Source: Burkholderiales bacterium (GTDB lineage Bacteria; Pseudomonadota; Gammaproteobacteria; Burkholderiales; SG8-41). Taken from it: a DNA stretch of 51,307 bases. Below the pieces are notes generated by a model. It searched no databases. It was not told the DNA's origin and saw only the letters and a program-made list of their open reading frames with translations. The position numbers and the translations under genes were made by a program. Shown here one piece after another: positions 1 to 9,102 of the stretch (its first letter is position 1; each line of letters begins with the position of its first letter). The stretch spans positions 1-51,307 of the forward strand of contig JAIENU010000154.1 in assembly GCA_019751125.1 (NCBI GenBank), given 5' to 3'.

Positions 1-123
1 TACTGGTGGGACGACATGACCTGGCTCGCCGGCTCGGTGTGCACGATCGTCAACGATTTCCAGCAGGGCGTGCTCCACGGCGGTGCGGATCCGCGCCGTC
101 CGGCGTACGTGCTGGGCTGGTAA
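1..123 (+). CDS. gamma-glutamyltransferase family protein, C-terminal end (partial)
   Basis: The window opens inside a reading frame that gives 40 residues and then stops at TAA 121-123. The tail ends in GGADPRRPAYVLGW. A small-residue, Asp-Pro-Arg stretch followed by a short hydrophobic end is typical of the C-terminus of gamma-glutamyltransferases, which cleave gamma-glutamyl amide bonds in the periplasm. The upstream part, including the autoprocessing threonine, is outside the window, so the call rests on the tail only. It lies just upstream of two Bug genes on the same strand. Confidence 0.55.
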   Translation, partial: YWWDDMTWLAGSVCTIVNDFQQGVLHGGADPRRPAYVLGW

Positions 124-132
124 TTACGAGTA

Positions 133-168
133 AGCAGCAATCCGGCAGCGCTTGGCACGATTGCTGCT
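133..168. repeat. 10-bp perfect inverted repeat between the GGT-like gene and the first Bug gene
   Basis: AGCAGCAATC at 133-142 is the exact reverse complement of GATTGCTGCT at 159-168, with 16 nt between. There is no T-run after it, so it is not a canonical intrinsic terminator. It could be a transcript hairpin separating the two genes or an operator for the Bug gene that starts at 215. Confidence 0.45.
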
Positions 169-214
169 GAAGGCGCTGCGCCCGGATTGCACCGGAAATA
201 TTGGAGAACCGCTC

Positions 215-1201
215 ATGAAACCCGCATTCAAACTGTCGTGGCAGTGTGCTGCCATCCTCACCGTGCTTGGCACGGTCATCACGCCGCAGGCCATCGCCGC
301 ATCGGCCGACTATCCCAACCGCCCGGTGCGGCTGATTGTCGGCTTCCCGCCGGGGGGCGCGGCCGACATTCTTGCGCGTGCCGCGGGCCAGCAGCTGGCC
401 GAACGCCTCGGCCAGCAGATCGTCATCGACAATCGCGGAGGGGCCGGCGGCCTGATCGCCACCGAAACCACGGCGCGCGCCAATGCCGATGGTTACACGC
501 TGCTGTTCTCGTCAATCCCGCACGTGATCAATCCGCACCTTTACAAGAAGGTTGCGTATGACGCGCTGAAGGATTTTTCGCCGGTGGTGCAGTTTGTCGC
601 GGTCCCGCTGATGATGGCCGCCGGCCCCTCGTTGCCGGCACAGTCGGTGAAGGAGCTGATCGATTACGCGAAGGCCAACCCCGGCAAGCTCAATTACGGT
701 TCTGCCGGCAGCGGTTCGTCGAGCCATCTCGCGGTGGAGCTGTTCAAGAGCATGGCCGGCATCCGCATGGAGCACATTCCGTACAAGGGCACCGGTCCGC
801 TGATCACCGACATTCTGGGCGGGCAGATCGGCGTCACCATCGCCAGCGCGGTGCCGCTGGCGCCGCAGGTGCGTTCCGGCAAGCTGCGCGGCCTCGCGGT
901 CACCGGCTCCAAGCGTTCACCGGCATTTCCGACCATTCCGGCGATTGCCGAAACGGTGAAGGGTTACGAAGTGGTGAACTGGTTCGGCGTTTTTGCGCCG
1001 GCAGGTGTGCCGAAGGCGCTGACCGCACGCATCAACAGCGCGCTCAACGAAGCACTGCGCACACCCGAGCTGCTGAAGACGCTGCAGGCGCAGGGCGCCG
1101 AAGCCGTGGGCGGCACGCCGGAAGATTTTGATCGTGTGGTGCGTGCCGACTTTGTGAAATGGGGCCGCGTGGTCAAGGAGTCCGGTGCCAGGGTGGATTG
1201 A
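215..1201 (+). CDS. Bug/TctC family periplasmic solute-binding protein (1)
   Basis: A 328-residue protein of the Bug (Bordetella uptake gene) / TctC family, which captures carboxylates or related small acids in the periplasm, in some cases for a TctAB membrane pair. The ATG at 215 is preferred over an in-frame GTG at 152 because GGAG lies nearby and the protein then opens with a proper signal peptide (hydrophobic core, cleavage near AIA-AS, residues 25-30). Family landmarks are present: YPNRPVRLIVGFPPGG, an Asp shortly after (GGAADIL), the VIDNRGGAGG turn, HIPYKGTGP and the late NWFGVFAPAGVP. No TctAB partner is adjacent. It is followed by a second Bug gene after 47 bp, probably in one transcript. 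The ligand cannot be read from the sequence. Confidence 0.92.
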   Translation: MKPAFKLSWQCAAILTVLGTVITPQAIAASADYPNRPVRLIVGFPPGGAADILARAAGQQLAERLGQQIVIDNRGGAGGLIATETTARANADGYTLLFSSIPHVINPHLYKKVAYDALKDFSPVVQFVAVPLMMAAGPSLPAQSVKELIDYAKANPGKLNYGSAGSGSSSHLAVELFKSMAGIRMEHIPYKGTGPLITDILGGQIGVTIASAVPLAPQVRSGKLRGLAVTGSKRSPAFPTIPAIAETVKGYEVVNWFGVFAPAGVPKALTARINSALNEALRTPELLKTLQAQGAEAVGGTPEDFDRVVRADFVKWGRVVKESGARVD

Positions 1202-1248
1202 AGGTGATTGCTGGATAAAACAGGCGCAAAGCGCCGGAGGAGAAAATA

Positions 1249-2235
1249 GTGTTTAAAAACAATGGCTTATTGAATTCTGTCATGGGTGCGGCGATCGCGC
1301 TGCTGCCGCTGACCGTAGCAGCGCAGGATGCGGCGGCGAATTACCCCAACCGCACCATCCGCTACATCGTCGGCTACACACCCGGCGGCACCTCGGACAT
1401 GCTGGCGCGTGCGGTGGGTCAGAAGCTTGCCGCCGCCTGGGGCCAGCAGGTGATCATCGACAACCGTCCCGGCGCCGGCACCAACATCGGCACCGAACTC
1501 GGCGCCAAGGCACCGCCCGACGGCTACACGCTGTTCATGCCGACGGTGGCCAATGCGATCAACCCGACGCTCTATCCGAAACTGAACTACGACATGCTGA
1601 AGGACTTTGCCTACGTCACCAACTTCGCGCGGGTGCCGGGCATCGTTGTCGTGCATCCCTCGCTGCCTGCAAAAAACGCCAAGGAGCTGATCGCCATCGC
1701 CAAGGCCAATCCGGACAAGTTGCGCCACGGCTCCACCGGTGTCGGCAGCCCGCACCATCTTGCCGGCGAAATCTTCAAGACCATGGCCGGCGTGAAGATG
1801 GTGCATGTGCCGTACAAGGGCGCGACGCCGGCGATTGCCGACATCATTGCCGGCCACATCGAAGTCTATTTCGGCGCGATGGTATCCACGCTGCCACATG
1901 CACGCAGCGGCCGGCTGCGCGCGCTGGGCGTGACCAGCCTGAAACGTGTTGATGCGGCGAAAGACGTACCGACCCTCGACGAGCAGGGGCTCAAAGGGTA
2001 CGAAACCGGTTCATGGTTCGGCATGGCAGTGCCCACCGGCACGCCGCAGGCGATCATCACCAAGCTGCATGCGGAATCGACCAAGGCGCTGCAGGCGCCG
2101 GACCTGCGCGACCGCATGATCGCGGAAGGTGCCGAATTTGTCGGCGATACGCCGGCGCAGTTTGCGGCCTACATCCGCAGCGAGCTGGATAAATGGGGCA
2201 AGGCGGTCAAGGCCTCGGGAGCAAAGGTAGATTGA
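1249..2235 (+). CDS. Bug/TctC family periplasmic solute-binding protein (2)
   Basis: A 328-residue Bug/TctC binding protein. The start is GTG 1249, preceded by a strong GGAGGAG at 1236-1242 with 6-nt spacing. A short signal peptide runs to VAAQ-DA. Motifs are YPNRTIRYIVGYTPGG, the TSDML Asp, VIIDNRPGAGT, HVPYKGATP and GSWFGMAVPTG. It is only moderately similar to the protein immediately upstream, so this looks like an old tandem pair and not a recent duplication. The first codons coincide with an AT-rich dispersed element (1252-1276), so the first eight residues (FKNNGLLN) are encoded by that element, which is unusual. The ligand is unknown. Confidence 0.92.
   Translation: MFKNNGLLNSVMGAAIALLPLTVAAQDAAANYPNRTIRYIVGYTPGGTSDMLARAVGQKLAAAWGQQVIIDNRPGAGTNIGTELGAKAPPDGYTLFMPTVANAINPTLYPKLNYDMLKDFAYVTNFARVPGIVVVHPSLPAKNAKELIAIAKANPDKLRHGSTGVGSPHHLAGEIFKTMAGVKMVHVPYKGATPAIADIIAGHIEVYFGAMVSTLPHARSGRLRALGVTSLKRVDAAKDVPTLDEQGLKGYETGSWFGMAVPTGTPQAIITKLHAESTKALQAPDLRDRMIAEGAEFVGDTPAQFAAYIRSELDKWGKAVKASGAKVD
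1252..1276 (+). repeat. AT-rich dispersed element, copy 1
   Basis: TTTAAAAACAATGGCTTATT and flanking A/T form one copy of an element found eight times here (core AAAACAAT, often followed by GGCTTAT). This copy overlaps the first codons of the second Bug gene. Its ATG is followed by TGA two codons later, so that ATG is not used. Confidence 0.7.
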
Positions 2236-3287
2236 GCGACAGCAGATTGAGCAATACCGAAACATTGCCTGACCCGCGGCCCGTTGCCGCGGTTTCCACA
2301 ATGGATGAAGCCGCGCTGCGCGCGGCGCTCGAAGCCGGGGATGATCCGGCCATTCACAAGGCGCTGTCCGTACCGGCGCAGGCGCATGAAGCCTCACGCC
2401 TGCTGGCTGCGGCCATCGACAGCCGCGGCGAGGGCATCGGCCTGCGCTTTTTTGCGATTCCGCTGGTGATTGTTGCCGGCTCGCGCAAACCCTGCACGGT
2501 GGCCGGCGCGCTGCCCGAGCTGCATGTGCTGCGCGGCCTGCTCGAGCAGCATGGCGCCATCGGCGTCACCCGCAACTTCGGCATGGGCAATGCGCTGGTC
2601 AGCGCCGGTGCGCTGGATGCGCTGTCACCCTCGGCACTGTGGCGTGCCGCCGCCGATCCCGCGCAACGCGCGCCGCTCGACACGCTGCAGCCTGAGCCGA
2701 TTGCCGTGGCCGGCAGCCGCGAGCAGGTGCATCTGCGTTTTCTGGTGGGTGCCGGCGTGACACCAGAGCATCTGCCGTCATTCCTCGAGTCGGCTTCGAA
2801 CATCGGCACCTGGGGCATGCCCTTCACCCGTGAACTGGCGCGCCAGTTGGCCCAGCCCGGCCTCGAAATCCTGCCCATGCCGCGACCGCCGCAGCCGCTG
2901 ACCCAGGCCGCCCACGCCGGACGCCGCGCCCAGCTCGAAGCCGCGCTGAGCCTGTTCCTCGGCAACACCCTGCGCAAATTCCGCATGGCAGTCGGCGACC
3001 CCGAGGCCGTACTCAGCGCGCACCGTTTGGATAACGGCGCTGGCGAACTGCGGTTAAGTCTCAGCACGCCGTTTGATGAGTCACTGTTTGAAGGCTATGC
3101 CTGGCCGCTGCAGCCGCAGGACGATGTCGCCGAAGTGACGAAGTTGCTGCTCGATACGCTGAATGAATGCCGCGTACCTTCGGTGACGGTGCTGCCGCAG
3201 CTGCTGCCGGAACGGCTGCAGAATGGATCGGTGTTTGTGGCCGGGCGGATGCTGGAAGGTTTGGCCAAAGCGCCGGCGAAGCACTAG
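2232..3287 (+). CDS. conserved protein of unknown function
   Basis: A protein of about 351 residues that I do not recognise. It is rich in Ala and Leu, has no signal peptide or membrane segment and is probably cytoplasmic. The middle (residues about 55-120) carries a well-formed stretch with GLRFFAIPLVIVAGSR and VTRNFGMGNALVS. Later parts are amphipathic. Start choice is uncertain: TTG 2232 overlaps the stop of the Bug gene (TTGA) with AAAGG just upstream, and ATG 2301 is in frame but has no ribosome-binding site. Overlap with the Bug gene suggests co-transcription. The codon pattern is consistent through the full length, and nothing competes on the other strand. Confidence 0.7.
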   Translation: MSDSRLSNTETLPDPRPVAAVSTMDEAALRAALEAGDDPAIHKALSVPAQAHEASRLLAAAIDSRGEGIGLRFFAIPLVIVAGSRKPCTVAGALPELHVLRGLLEQHGAIGVTRNFGMGNALVSAGALDALSPSALWRAAADPAQRAPLDTLQPEPIAVAGSREQVHLRFLVGAGVTPEHLPSFLESASNIGTWGMPFTRELARQLAQPGLEILPMPRPPQPLTQAAHAGRRAQLEAALSLFLGNTLRKFRMAVGDPEAVLSAHRLDNGAGELRLSLSTPFDESLFEGYAWPLQPQDDVAEVTKLLLDTLNECRVPSVTVLPQLLPERLQNGSVFVAGRMLEGLAKAPAKH

Positions 3288-3290
3288 CCC

Positions 3291-3394
3291 TGTAGGGCGG
3301 ATAAGCCGCGTAGCGGCGCCATCCGCCGCATGCGACCTTGCTGTTTTGTAATCATCTGGCGGATAACGGCGCTTCGCGCCTCATCCGCCCTACG
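3291..3394. repeat. paired REP-like palindromes between convergent genes
   Basis: Two GC-rich palindromic units lie head to head, at 3291-3330 and 3357-3394. Each holds GGCGGATAA near one end and ATCCGCC at the other. The outer arms GTAGGGCGGAT (3292-3302) and ATCCGCCCTAC (3383-3393) are exact reverse complements. The position between two convergent genes and the GGCGGAT...ATCCGCC form fit the REP/BIME class of extragenic repeats. It may also stop transcription from both sides. Confidence 0.7.
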
Positions 3395-3400
3395 AAATCC

Positions 3401-6400
3401 TCAATGCACGATCTTCGCTTCCGCGGATTCGTCTTTCCGCCCCTGATGTCCCTTGTGCCAGCGGCGCTCGAACATCACGTATAACGCGGGCAGAACAATC
3501 AGGGTCAGGATGGTGGCCGAGATCAGGCCGCCGATGACCACCACGGCCAGCGGTTTCTGGGTTTCGGAGCCGATGTCATGCGACAGGGCCATCGGCATCA
3601 GGCCCATCATCGCCAAGAGGCCGGTCATCAGCACGGTGCGCAGGCGCACCAGCGAACCGGTGATCACCGCGTCCTCGGGGGCGGCGCCGGCGTTCTTCAG
3701 CTGGTTGAAGTAGGACACCATCACCACGCCGTTGAGCACTGCCTGGCCGAACAGGGCGATGAAGCCGATCGCCGCCGATACCGACAGCGGGATGCCGGTG
3801 ATCAGCAGGGCGAGGATGCCGCCGATCAGGGCGAAGGGAATGTTGAGGATGATCAGCAGCGCGCTGCGGAATGAGCCGAAGGCATCGAACAGCAGCAGGA
3901 AGATCAGCAGGATCGAGATCGGCACGATCACCGACAGCCGCTTCATCGCGCGTTCCTGGTTCTCGAACTCGCCCGACCACGACATCGAGTAGCCGGGCTG
4001 GAGCGTCACTTTCTGCGCGATGCGTTGCTTCATGTCGGTGACAACCGAGCCCATGTCGCGGTCTTCGATGAAGACACCGATCGCGATCACCCGCCCGCCG
4101 TTCTCGCGGCTGATGTTCATGCTGCCGCCGATGGTGCGGAAGGTGGCCACCTGTGCCAGCGGAATGAAGTTGCCGCTGGAGGTGGTGAGCAGCAGGTCGC
4201 GCAACTGGGTGAGGGAACGTTGCTCCGGCGGCACCCGCACCACCACGCCGAAGCGACGCTCACCCTCCCAGATGGTGGTGGCTTCGCGGCCGCCCAGGGC
4301 GGTTTCAATGACGTCCTGGATGTCGGCGATGTTCAGGCCGTAACGCGCGGCCTGTGCGCGATCGATTTCGATCAGGTCCTGCGGCAGCTCGCCCTGGCGG
4401 TCGATCATCGCCCGTGCCACGCCTGGCACGTCAGCAATCGCGGCGAGCACCGAGCCGGCGGCGCCGCGCAGCACCGCGAGGTCGTCGCCAAAAATCTTGA
4501 TCACGATCTGGCCGTCGATCTGCGAGATCGATTCAAGGATGTTGTCGCGGATCGGCTGCGAGAAGCTGGCCTGCACGCCGGGCAGCTTGTCGAGTGCCTG
4601 TTCCATCTCGCGCAGGATGTCCTGCTTGCTGACTTTGCGCTTCCATTCCGACTCGGGTTTGATGTCGATCAGGAACTCGGCCATGCTGATCAGCTTGGGG
4701 TCGGTGCCGTCTTCCGGGCGGCCGGCCTTGTAGACGATGGTATTGATCTCGGGGATGTGCGCGATCGCGGCGCGGATCTGCGCCATCTGGTGGCGTGCCT
4801 CGCTGACCGAGACGCTGGGGTGCAGCGGGATGTTGATCCACACCGAACCTTCGTTGAGCTCGGGCAGGAATTCCGTGCCCAGCCGCGGCACCAGTGCCAG
4901 GCTCGCCACCAGCGCCAGCGACGCAGCGAACACCACCTTGCGGCTGCGCGCGAGCACCCAGCGCAGCGCAGGTTCATAGAGGCGCTTGCAGTGGTGAACC
5001 AGCCAGTTTTCCTTTTCCGGCAGGTTTTTGCGCAGCAGCAGGCTGCACAGCAGCGGCACCAGTGTCAGTGAAAAGATCAGCGAGCAGATCAGCGCGGAGG
5101 TGACTGAATAGGCCATCGGCGCGAAGATGCGGCCCTCATGGCGCTGCAGCGTGAAAATCGGGATATGCGCGGCGATGATGATCAGCATCGAGAACAGCGT
5201 CGGCCGGCCGACCTCGACCACCGCATCAATGATTTCCTGGACGCGTTCGCGCGGCCGCAGCGTGCCGTGGGCCTCGGACAGCCTGCGGAACACGTTTTCG
5301 ACGACGATCACGGCACCATCGACGATGATGCCGAAGTCCATGGCGCCCAGGGACAGCAGGTTGGCGGGGACGCCGAGCCAGGTCAGGCCGAGGAAGGTGC
5401 CGAGCAGGGACAGCGGGATGATCAATGCCACGATGATCGCGGCGCGCAGGTTGCCGAGGAACAGCAGCAGTACCAGCATCACCAGCATCGCGCCTTCGAC
5501 CAGGTTGCCGAATACGGTCTTCAGGGTCTTGTCGAGCAGCCAGGTGCGGTCGTAGAAGGGGGTGATCTCGACGCCCTTGGGCAGCCCTTTGGCGTTGAGC
5601 TGGGCGACACGTTCCTTGACTGCGGCGAGCACCTCGCCGGGGTTTTCGCCACGACGCATCAGCACCACGCCGGAAACGATGTCGGAGTCGTCGTCCTGTC
5701 CGATCACGCCCTGGCGCGGCACCGAGTCCACCGAGAGCGTGGCGATATGGCGCACCAGCACCGGCGTGCCGTTGCGTTCGGCGACGACGATGTCGAGGAT
5801 TTCCTCGGCAGAGCGCAGCAGGCCGATGCCGCGGATCAGGAACTGCTGCTGTCCCTGCTCGACATAACCACCGCCGGCATTGGAGCTGCCGCGCTCCAGC
5901 GCCGAAAACAGCTGCTGCAGGCTGACCTTGTAGTACTTGAGCTTGGCGAGATCAGGGTTGACTTCATACTGCTTGATGAAGCCGCCGAAGCTGACGATGT
6001 CGGCCACGCCCGGGATCAGCTTCAGCTGCCGTGCCACGGTCCAGTCCTGGATTGAGCGCAGCTCCCTGGCGTCCAGATGGCTCGCCCTGACCCGGTAGCG
6101 GTAGATTTCACCGACCGCGGTGGACAGCGGCGCCAGCTGCGGCTGTGCGCCCGGCGGCAGCGAGGCTTCGCGCAGGCGCTCCAGAACCTGCTGGCGCGCG
6201 AAGTAGGCGTTGGCCTTGTCGTCGAAAGTCAGGATGATGAAGGACAGGCCGAACTGGGTGTGCGAGAACATGCGGATCATGTTCGGCATTCCGGCGAGCG
6301 CGACCTCAATCGGGTAGGTGACCTGCTTTTCGACCTCCTCCGCGGCACGGCCCGGAAACAGCGTGATCACCTGTACCTGGGTATCAGTGACGTCGGGCAG

Positions 6401-6514
6401 CGCCTCCACCGGCAGCGCCCTGAACGCGGCGATGCCGCCGCCGATGAACAGGATCGTGCCGAGGATGATGAACAGCGGCTGGTGCAGCGCGAAACTGACG
6501 ATGCGTTTGATCAT
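3401..6514 (-). CDS. czcA: heavy-metal efflux RND permease, CzcA family
   Basis: A 1037-residue inner-membrane RND pump of the heavy-metal efflux group that exports divalent metal ions across the envelope using proton flow. The N-terminus has the expected first membrane helix followed by LPVEALPDVTDTQVQV. The helix-4 motif near residue 392 reads DFGIIVDGAVIVVEN, the DFG...DGA...EN pattern described for Co/Zn/Cd-type (HME1) pumps and not the copper/silver (CusA) pattern. Two large periplasmic loops and a second helix set follow, and length is normal for the family. It starts 9 bp after the adaptor gene, so the order is outer-membrane protein, adaptor, pump. No metal-responsive regulator lies beside it in the window. 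Confidence 0.93.
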   Translation of the reverse strand: MIKRIVSFALHQPLFIILGTILFIGGGIAAFRALPVEALPDVTDTQVQVITLFPGRAAEEVEKQVTYPIEVALAGMPNMIRMFSHTQFGLSFIILTFDDKANAYFARQQVLERLREASLPPGAQPQLAPLSTAVGEIYRYRVRASHLDARELRSIQDWTVARQLKLIPGVADIVSFGGFIKQYEVNPDLAKLKYYKVSLQQLFSALERGSSNAGGGYVEQGQQQFLIRGIGLLRSAEEILDIVVAERNGTPVLVRHIATLSVDSVPRQGVIGQDDDSDIVSGVVLMRRGENPGEVLAAVKERVAQLNAKGLPKGVEITPFYDRTWLLDKTLKTVFGNLVEGAMLVMLVLLLFLGNLRAAIIVALIIPLSLLGTFLGLTWLGVPANLLSLGAMDFGIIVDGAVIVVENVFRRLSEAHGTLRPRERVQEIIDAVVEVGRPTLFSMLIIIAAHIPIFTLQRHEGRIFAPMAYSVTSALICSLIFSLTLVPLLCSLLLRKNLPEKENWLVHHCKRLYEPALRWVLARSRKVVFAASLALVASLALVPRLGTEFLPELNEGSVWINIPLHPSVSVSEARHQMAQIRAAIAHIPEINTIVYKAGRPEDGTDPKLISMAEFLIDIKPESEWKRKVSKQDILREMEQALDKLPGVQASFSQPIRDNILESISQIDGQIVIKIFGDDLAVLRGAAGSVLAAIADVPGVARAMIDRQGELPQDLIEIDRAQAARYGLNIADIQDVIETALGGREATTIWEGERRFGVVVRVPPEQRSLTQLRDLLLTTSSGNFIPLAQVATFRTIGGSMNISRENGGRVIAIGVFIEDRDMGSVVTDMKQRIAQKVTLQPGYSMSWSGEFENQERAMKRLSVIVPISILLIFLLLFDAFGSFRSALLIILNIPFALIGGILALLITGIPLSVSAAIGFIALFGQAVLNGVVMVSYFNQLKNAGAAPEDAVITGSLVRLRTVLMTGLLAMMGLMPMALSHDIGSETQKPLAVVVIGGLISATILTLIVLPALYVMFERRWHKGHQGRKDESAEAKIVH

Positions 6515-6523
6515 CGGCGGACC

Positions 6524-7660
6524 CTACTTCTGCACGCGCCGCGGGGTCATCACCTGCTGCAGCATCAGCGAGCCCTCGACCACCACGCTTTCGCGCTCCT
6601 GCAGGCCGAGCAGGATTTCGATCTGGTCGCCGCGCACGTCGCCGATCTTCACTTCGCGCCGCTCGTAGCGGCCCTGGCCGGTCTCGATGAACAGGTAGTG
6701 GCGTTCGGCCTGGAAATACACTGCGCGGGTCGGCACCAGCAGTTCCTGGTCGCCGTCGGATTCGGCCTCGGCGGTGACGAACATTTCACCCTTGAGCTTG
6801 CGGCTCGGGTTGTCGATGCGGGTGCGGACTTTCAGGGTGCGGGTGGCGGGGTCGAGGAAGTCGGCGATGGCTTCGACTCGGGCGGGAAAACGCTCGTCGC
6901 GGTAGGCCGGAGTGCTGACCTGGATGCGCTTGCCGATGCGCAGCATGGCGAGGTCGCGCTCGGAGGCGTCGAACACCGCCCACAGGGTCGCGGGATTGGT
7001 GACCACGAACAGCGGCGGCGCGTTCGCGATCATCTGGTCGGGGCGCAGTTCCTGTCCGGGATTGATATTGCGCTCGACCACGGTGCCGGCGATCGGGCTC
7101 ACCAGTGTGTAGGTCTGGTCGACATCGCCGCGGCCGTTGCCATAGAGCTTGAGCCGGGCGCGGTTGCGGTCATATTCGGCCTTGCTGCGCGCGGCCTCTG
7201 CCTCGGCGGCCTGGAGTTCCTTTTTTGCGGCGACACCGTGCTGTTCAAGCTCGCGCATGCGGGCGAGGTTTTTTTCGGCCAGTGCATGGTCGCTTTCGGC
7301 GCGACGTGCGTCGGCCTGGGCCTGGCCAAAATCAGGCGAGGCGATCACCGCCAGCGGCTGGCCCTGGGTCACCGTCTGGCCGGGCTGCACCAGGATGCGT
7401 TCGACGCGGCCGGCGAAGGGCGTGAATACGCGCACCGTGCTGTCTTCGTTCCAGGTCAACCGGCCATTCAGGCGGATCGAGGGCACCGGCTGCATTTCAA
7501 TGCTTTGCGCACGCAGGCTCTCGAGCTGGCTGCTGCCTGCTGGGAAGGTGATGGTGTTCTTGTCTACCACCGGATCGGCTGCGGGTGCGACGGCCGTGGG
7601 TTCACTGCAACCGGCGGCAACAAGGGCGGCGGTGGCGATCAGCAGCGGGATTTTGTTCAT
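6524..7660 (-). CDS. czcB: efflux RND periplasmic adaptor, CzcB-like lipoprotein
   Basis: A 378-residue membrane-fusion protein that bridges the CzcA pump and the outer-membrane channel. The start at 7660 gives a lipoprotein signal with lipobox VAAGC (Cys18). A longer in-frame extension upstream would run into the preceding gene and lacks signal character. It has a barrel-sandwich half-motif (FTPFAGRVERILVQPGQTVTQGQPLAVI), an alpha-helical hairpin rich in Ala/Glu/Arg, the second lipoyl half (LVSPIAGTVVERNINPGQEL), and beta-barrel and membrane-proximal domains. No His-rich metal-binding tail is seen. It lies 31 bp downstream of the outer-membrane gene and 9 bp upstream of the pump. Confidence 0.92.
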   Translation of the reverse strand: MNKIPLLIATAALVAAGCSEPTAVAPAADPVVDKNTITFPAGSSQLESLRAQSIEMQPVPSIRLNGRLTWNEDSTVRVFTPFAGRVERILVQPGQTVTQGQPLAVIASPDFGQAQADARRAESDHALAEKNLARMRELEQHGVAAKKELQAAEAEAARSKAEYDRNRARLKLYGNGRGDVDQTYTLVSPIAGTVVERNINPGQELRPDQMIANAPPLFVVTNPATLWAVFDASERDLAMLRIGKRIQVSTPAYRDERFPARVEAIADFLDPATRTLKVRTRIDNPSRKLKGEMFVTAEAESDGDQELLVPTRAVYFQAERHYLFIETGQGRYERREVKIGDVRGDQIEILLGLQERESVVVEGSLMLQQVMTPRRVQK

Positions 7661-7691
7661 GGCTTGCGGCAACTTGGCGAGAAGTTCGGAT

Positions 7692-8978
7692 TCAGTCTGT
7701 GATGCGGGTGGCGCTGCGCCATGCGGCGAGCGCCCGCGCGTGGTCAGCGGCGGCGGTAGCAGCCTCGATGCGCGCTGCATGGTGCTGGCGCTGCGCATCG
7801 AGCAGGTCCATCACGCCGATGGCGCCGCGGCTGTAGGCGAATTCGGCACCGGCGGCGGCCTTGGCCGAGGCCGGCAGCAGTTGCTGGCCGGCGCGGCGTG
7901 CGCGTTCAATTGCGCCATCGAGTTCGGATTCGGCGCGGCGGATTTCGGCCAGTGCCAGCGCGCGTACACGTTCAACCTGCTCCTGGGCAGCCTGCAGCTC
8001 GACTTCGGCACGGCGGATTTCGCCGGCGTACTGGTAGCGCGTGAACAGCGGGATCGATACCGCGAAGCCGTAGCTGTTGTTGGCGGTGTCGCCGGGGAAA
8101 CGTTCGTACTGCAGGCCCGCGGTGACGTCGCGGGTGCGCAGGGCGCGGGCGAGGTCGCGCGCCTTTTCGGCAGCGCCGACACGGGCCTGTGCGGCACGTA
8201 CATCGGCGCGGTTGTTGATCAGGGTGTCAGTTGCGGCACTGCTGTCGCGCCCGGCGATTTCGGGCCAGGGATCGGCGGCACCCAGCGTTGCAGCCTGGGT
8301 TTCATGGCCGATCAGGTAGGCAAGTCCCAGTTGCGCACGCTCGCGCTCGCTGCGCGCCTGGCGCGCCTCATTACGCACGCGCAGCGCCTCGACGCGGATG
8401 CGTGTGAGTTCGGTTTCGGCGATGTCGCCGGCCTGGTGGCGGCGCTCGGCGGCGGCCACCGATTTTTCCAGAAGGGCAGCGCCGGACTCGGCGATCTGCA
8501 GCCGTTCCTGGGCCAGCGCGAGGTCGAAGTAGGCGGCATGCAACTGGAAGCGCAGCTGGCGTCCGGCATCGGCCTCGTCACTGCGTGCGGCGGCGGCGCT
8601 GAATTCCGCGGCGCCGGTGCGCAGCTCGCGCTTGTTGCCGCGTTCGATCAGCTGTGACAGGCCGATCACGGTATCGACGCGCTTGTCGGACAGCCGGCCG
8701 GGGCCGACGCCGATGGTCGGGCTGATGCGCGAGGTGGCGATGGCGAGGCTGGGGTTGGGCGGCGCGGCAGCGCTGATCACGTCGGCCTCTGCGCTTTCGG
8801 TGAGGCGACGGGCATTGAGCAGTTCGCGGTTTCGTGCAATGAACAGGGTCTCGGCCTGCTTCAGGCTGAGCGCCTCCGCTGCGGCAACCGATGGCATCAC
8901 GCATGTTGCGGCAAGCAGCAGCAACTGCGGCAGACGATATGGGCGGAACTGGTGGAAGATTTTTGTTGTCAGGAACAC
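7692..8978 (-). CDS. czcC: TolC-family outer-membrane efflux protein, CzcC-like
   Basis: A 428-residue outer-membrane channel subunit of the Czc-type pump. A long N-terminal signal (LLLLAATCVMPSVAAAEA) precedes two internally repeated TolC/OEP helical modules, with NRELLNARR early and AEIRRAESELDGAIERARRAG late. The start is GTG 8976-8978, with GAGG a few bases upstream. It is the first gene of the czcCBA operon. It is divergent from srkA across 124 bp in which TTCAC occurs twice, 11 bp apart, near 9058, a possible response-regulator site. Which metal it handles cannot be told from this protein. Confidence 0.9.
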   Translation of the reverse strand: MFLTTKIFHQFRPYRLPQLLLLAATCVMPSVAAAEALSLKQAETLFIARNRELLNARRLTESAEADVISAAAPPNPSLAIATSRISPTIGVGPGRLSDKRVDTVIGLSQLIERGNKRELRTGAAEFSAAAARSDEADAGRQLRFQLHAAYFDLALAQERLQIAESGAALLEKSVAAAERRHQAGDIAETELTRIRVEALRVRNEARQARSERERAQLGLAYLIGHETQAATLGAADPWPEIAGRDSSAATDTLINNRADVRAAQARVGAAEKARDLARALRTRDVTAGLQYERFPGDTANNSYGFAVSIPLFTRYQYAGEIRRAEVELQAAQEQVERVRALALAEIRRAESELDGAIERARRAGQQLLPASAKAAAGAEFAYSRGAIGVMDLLDAQRQHHAARIEAATAAADHARALAAWRSATRITD

Positions 8979-9102
8979 ACGTCGCCTCGTGGTGATTCAA
9001 GGCGCCGGTAGAATAGCGATGGACACAATACAAAGCCACGAAAAAAGTTTTGATGAATTCACGCAAATTTCACGGCGACTGCGCTAAAAGATCGGCGGGG
9101 CA

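Noticed and set aside
151..166. Sigma-54-like TGGCAC...TTGC upstream of the first Bug gene
   Set aside because: The spacer between the two elements is 2 bp, not the required 5.
4025..7702. Long plus-strand frames opposite czcA and czcB (348, 305 and 541 residues)
   Set aside because: They lie fully antisense to well-matched RND and adaptor genes and have the His/Asp/Gln-rich look of shadow frames in GC-rich DNA.
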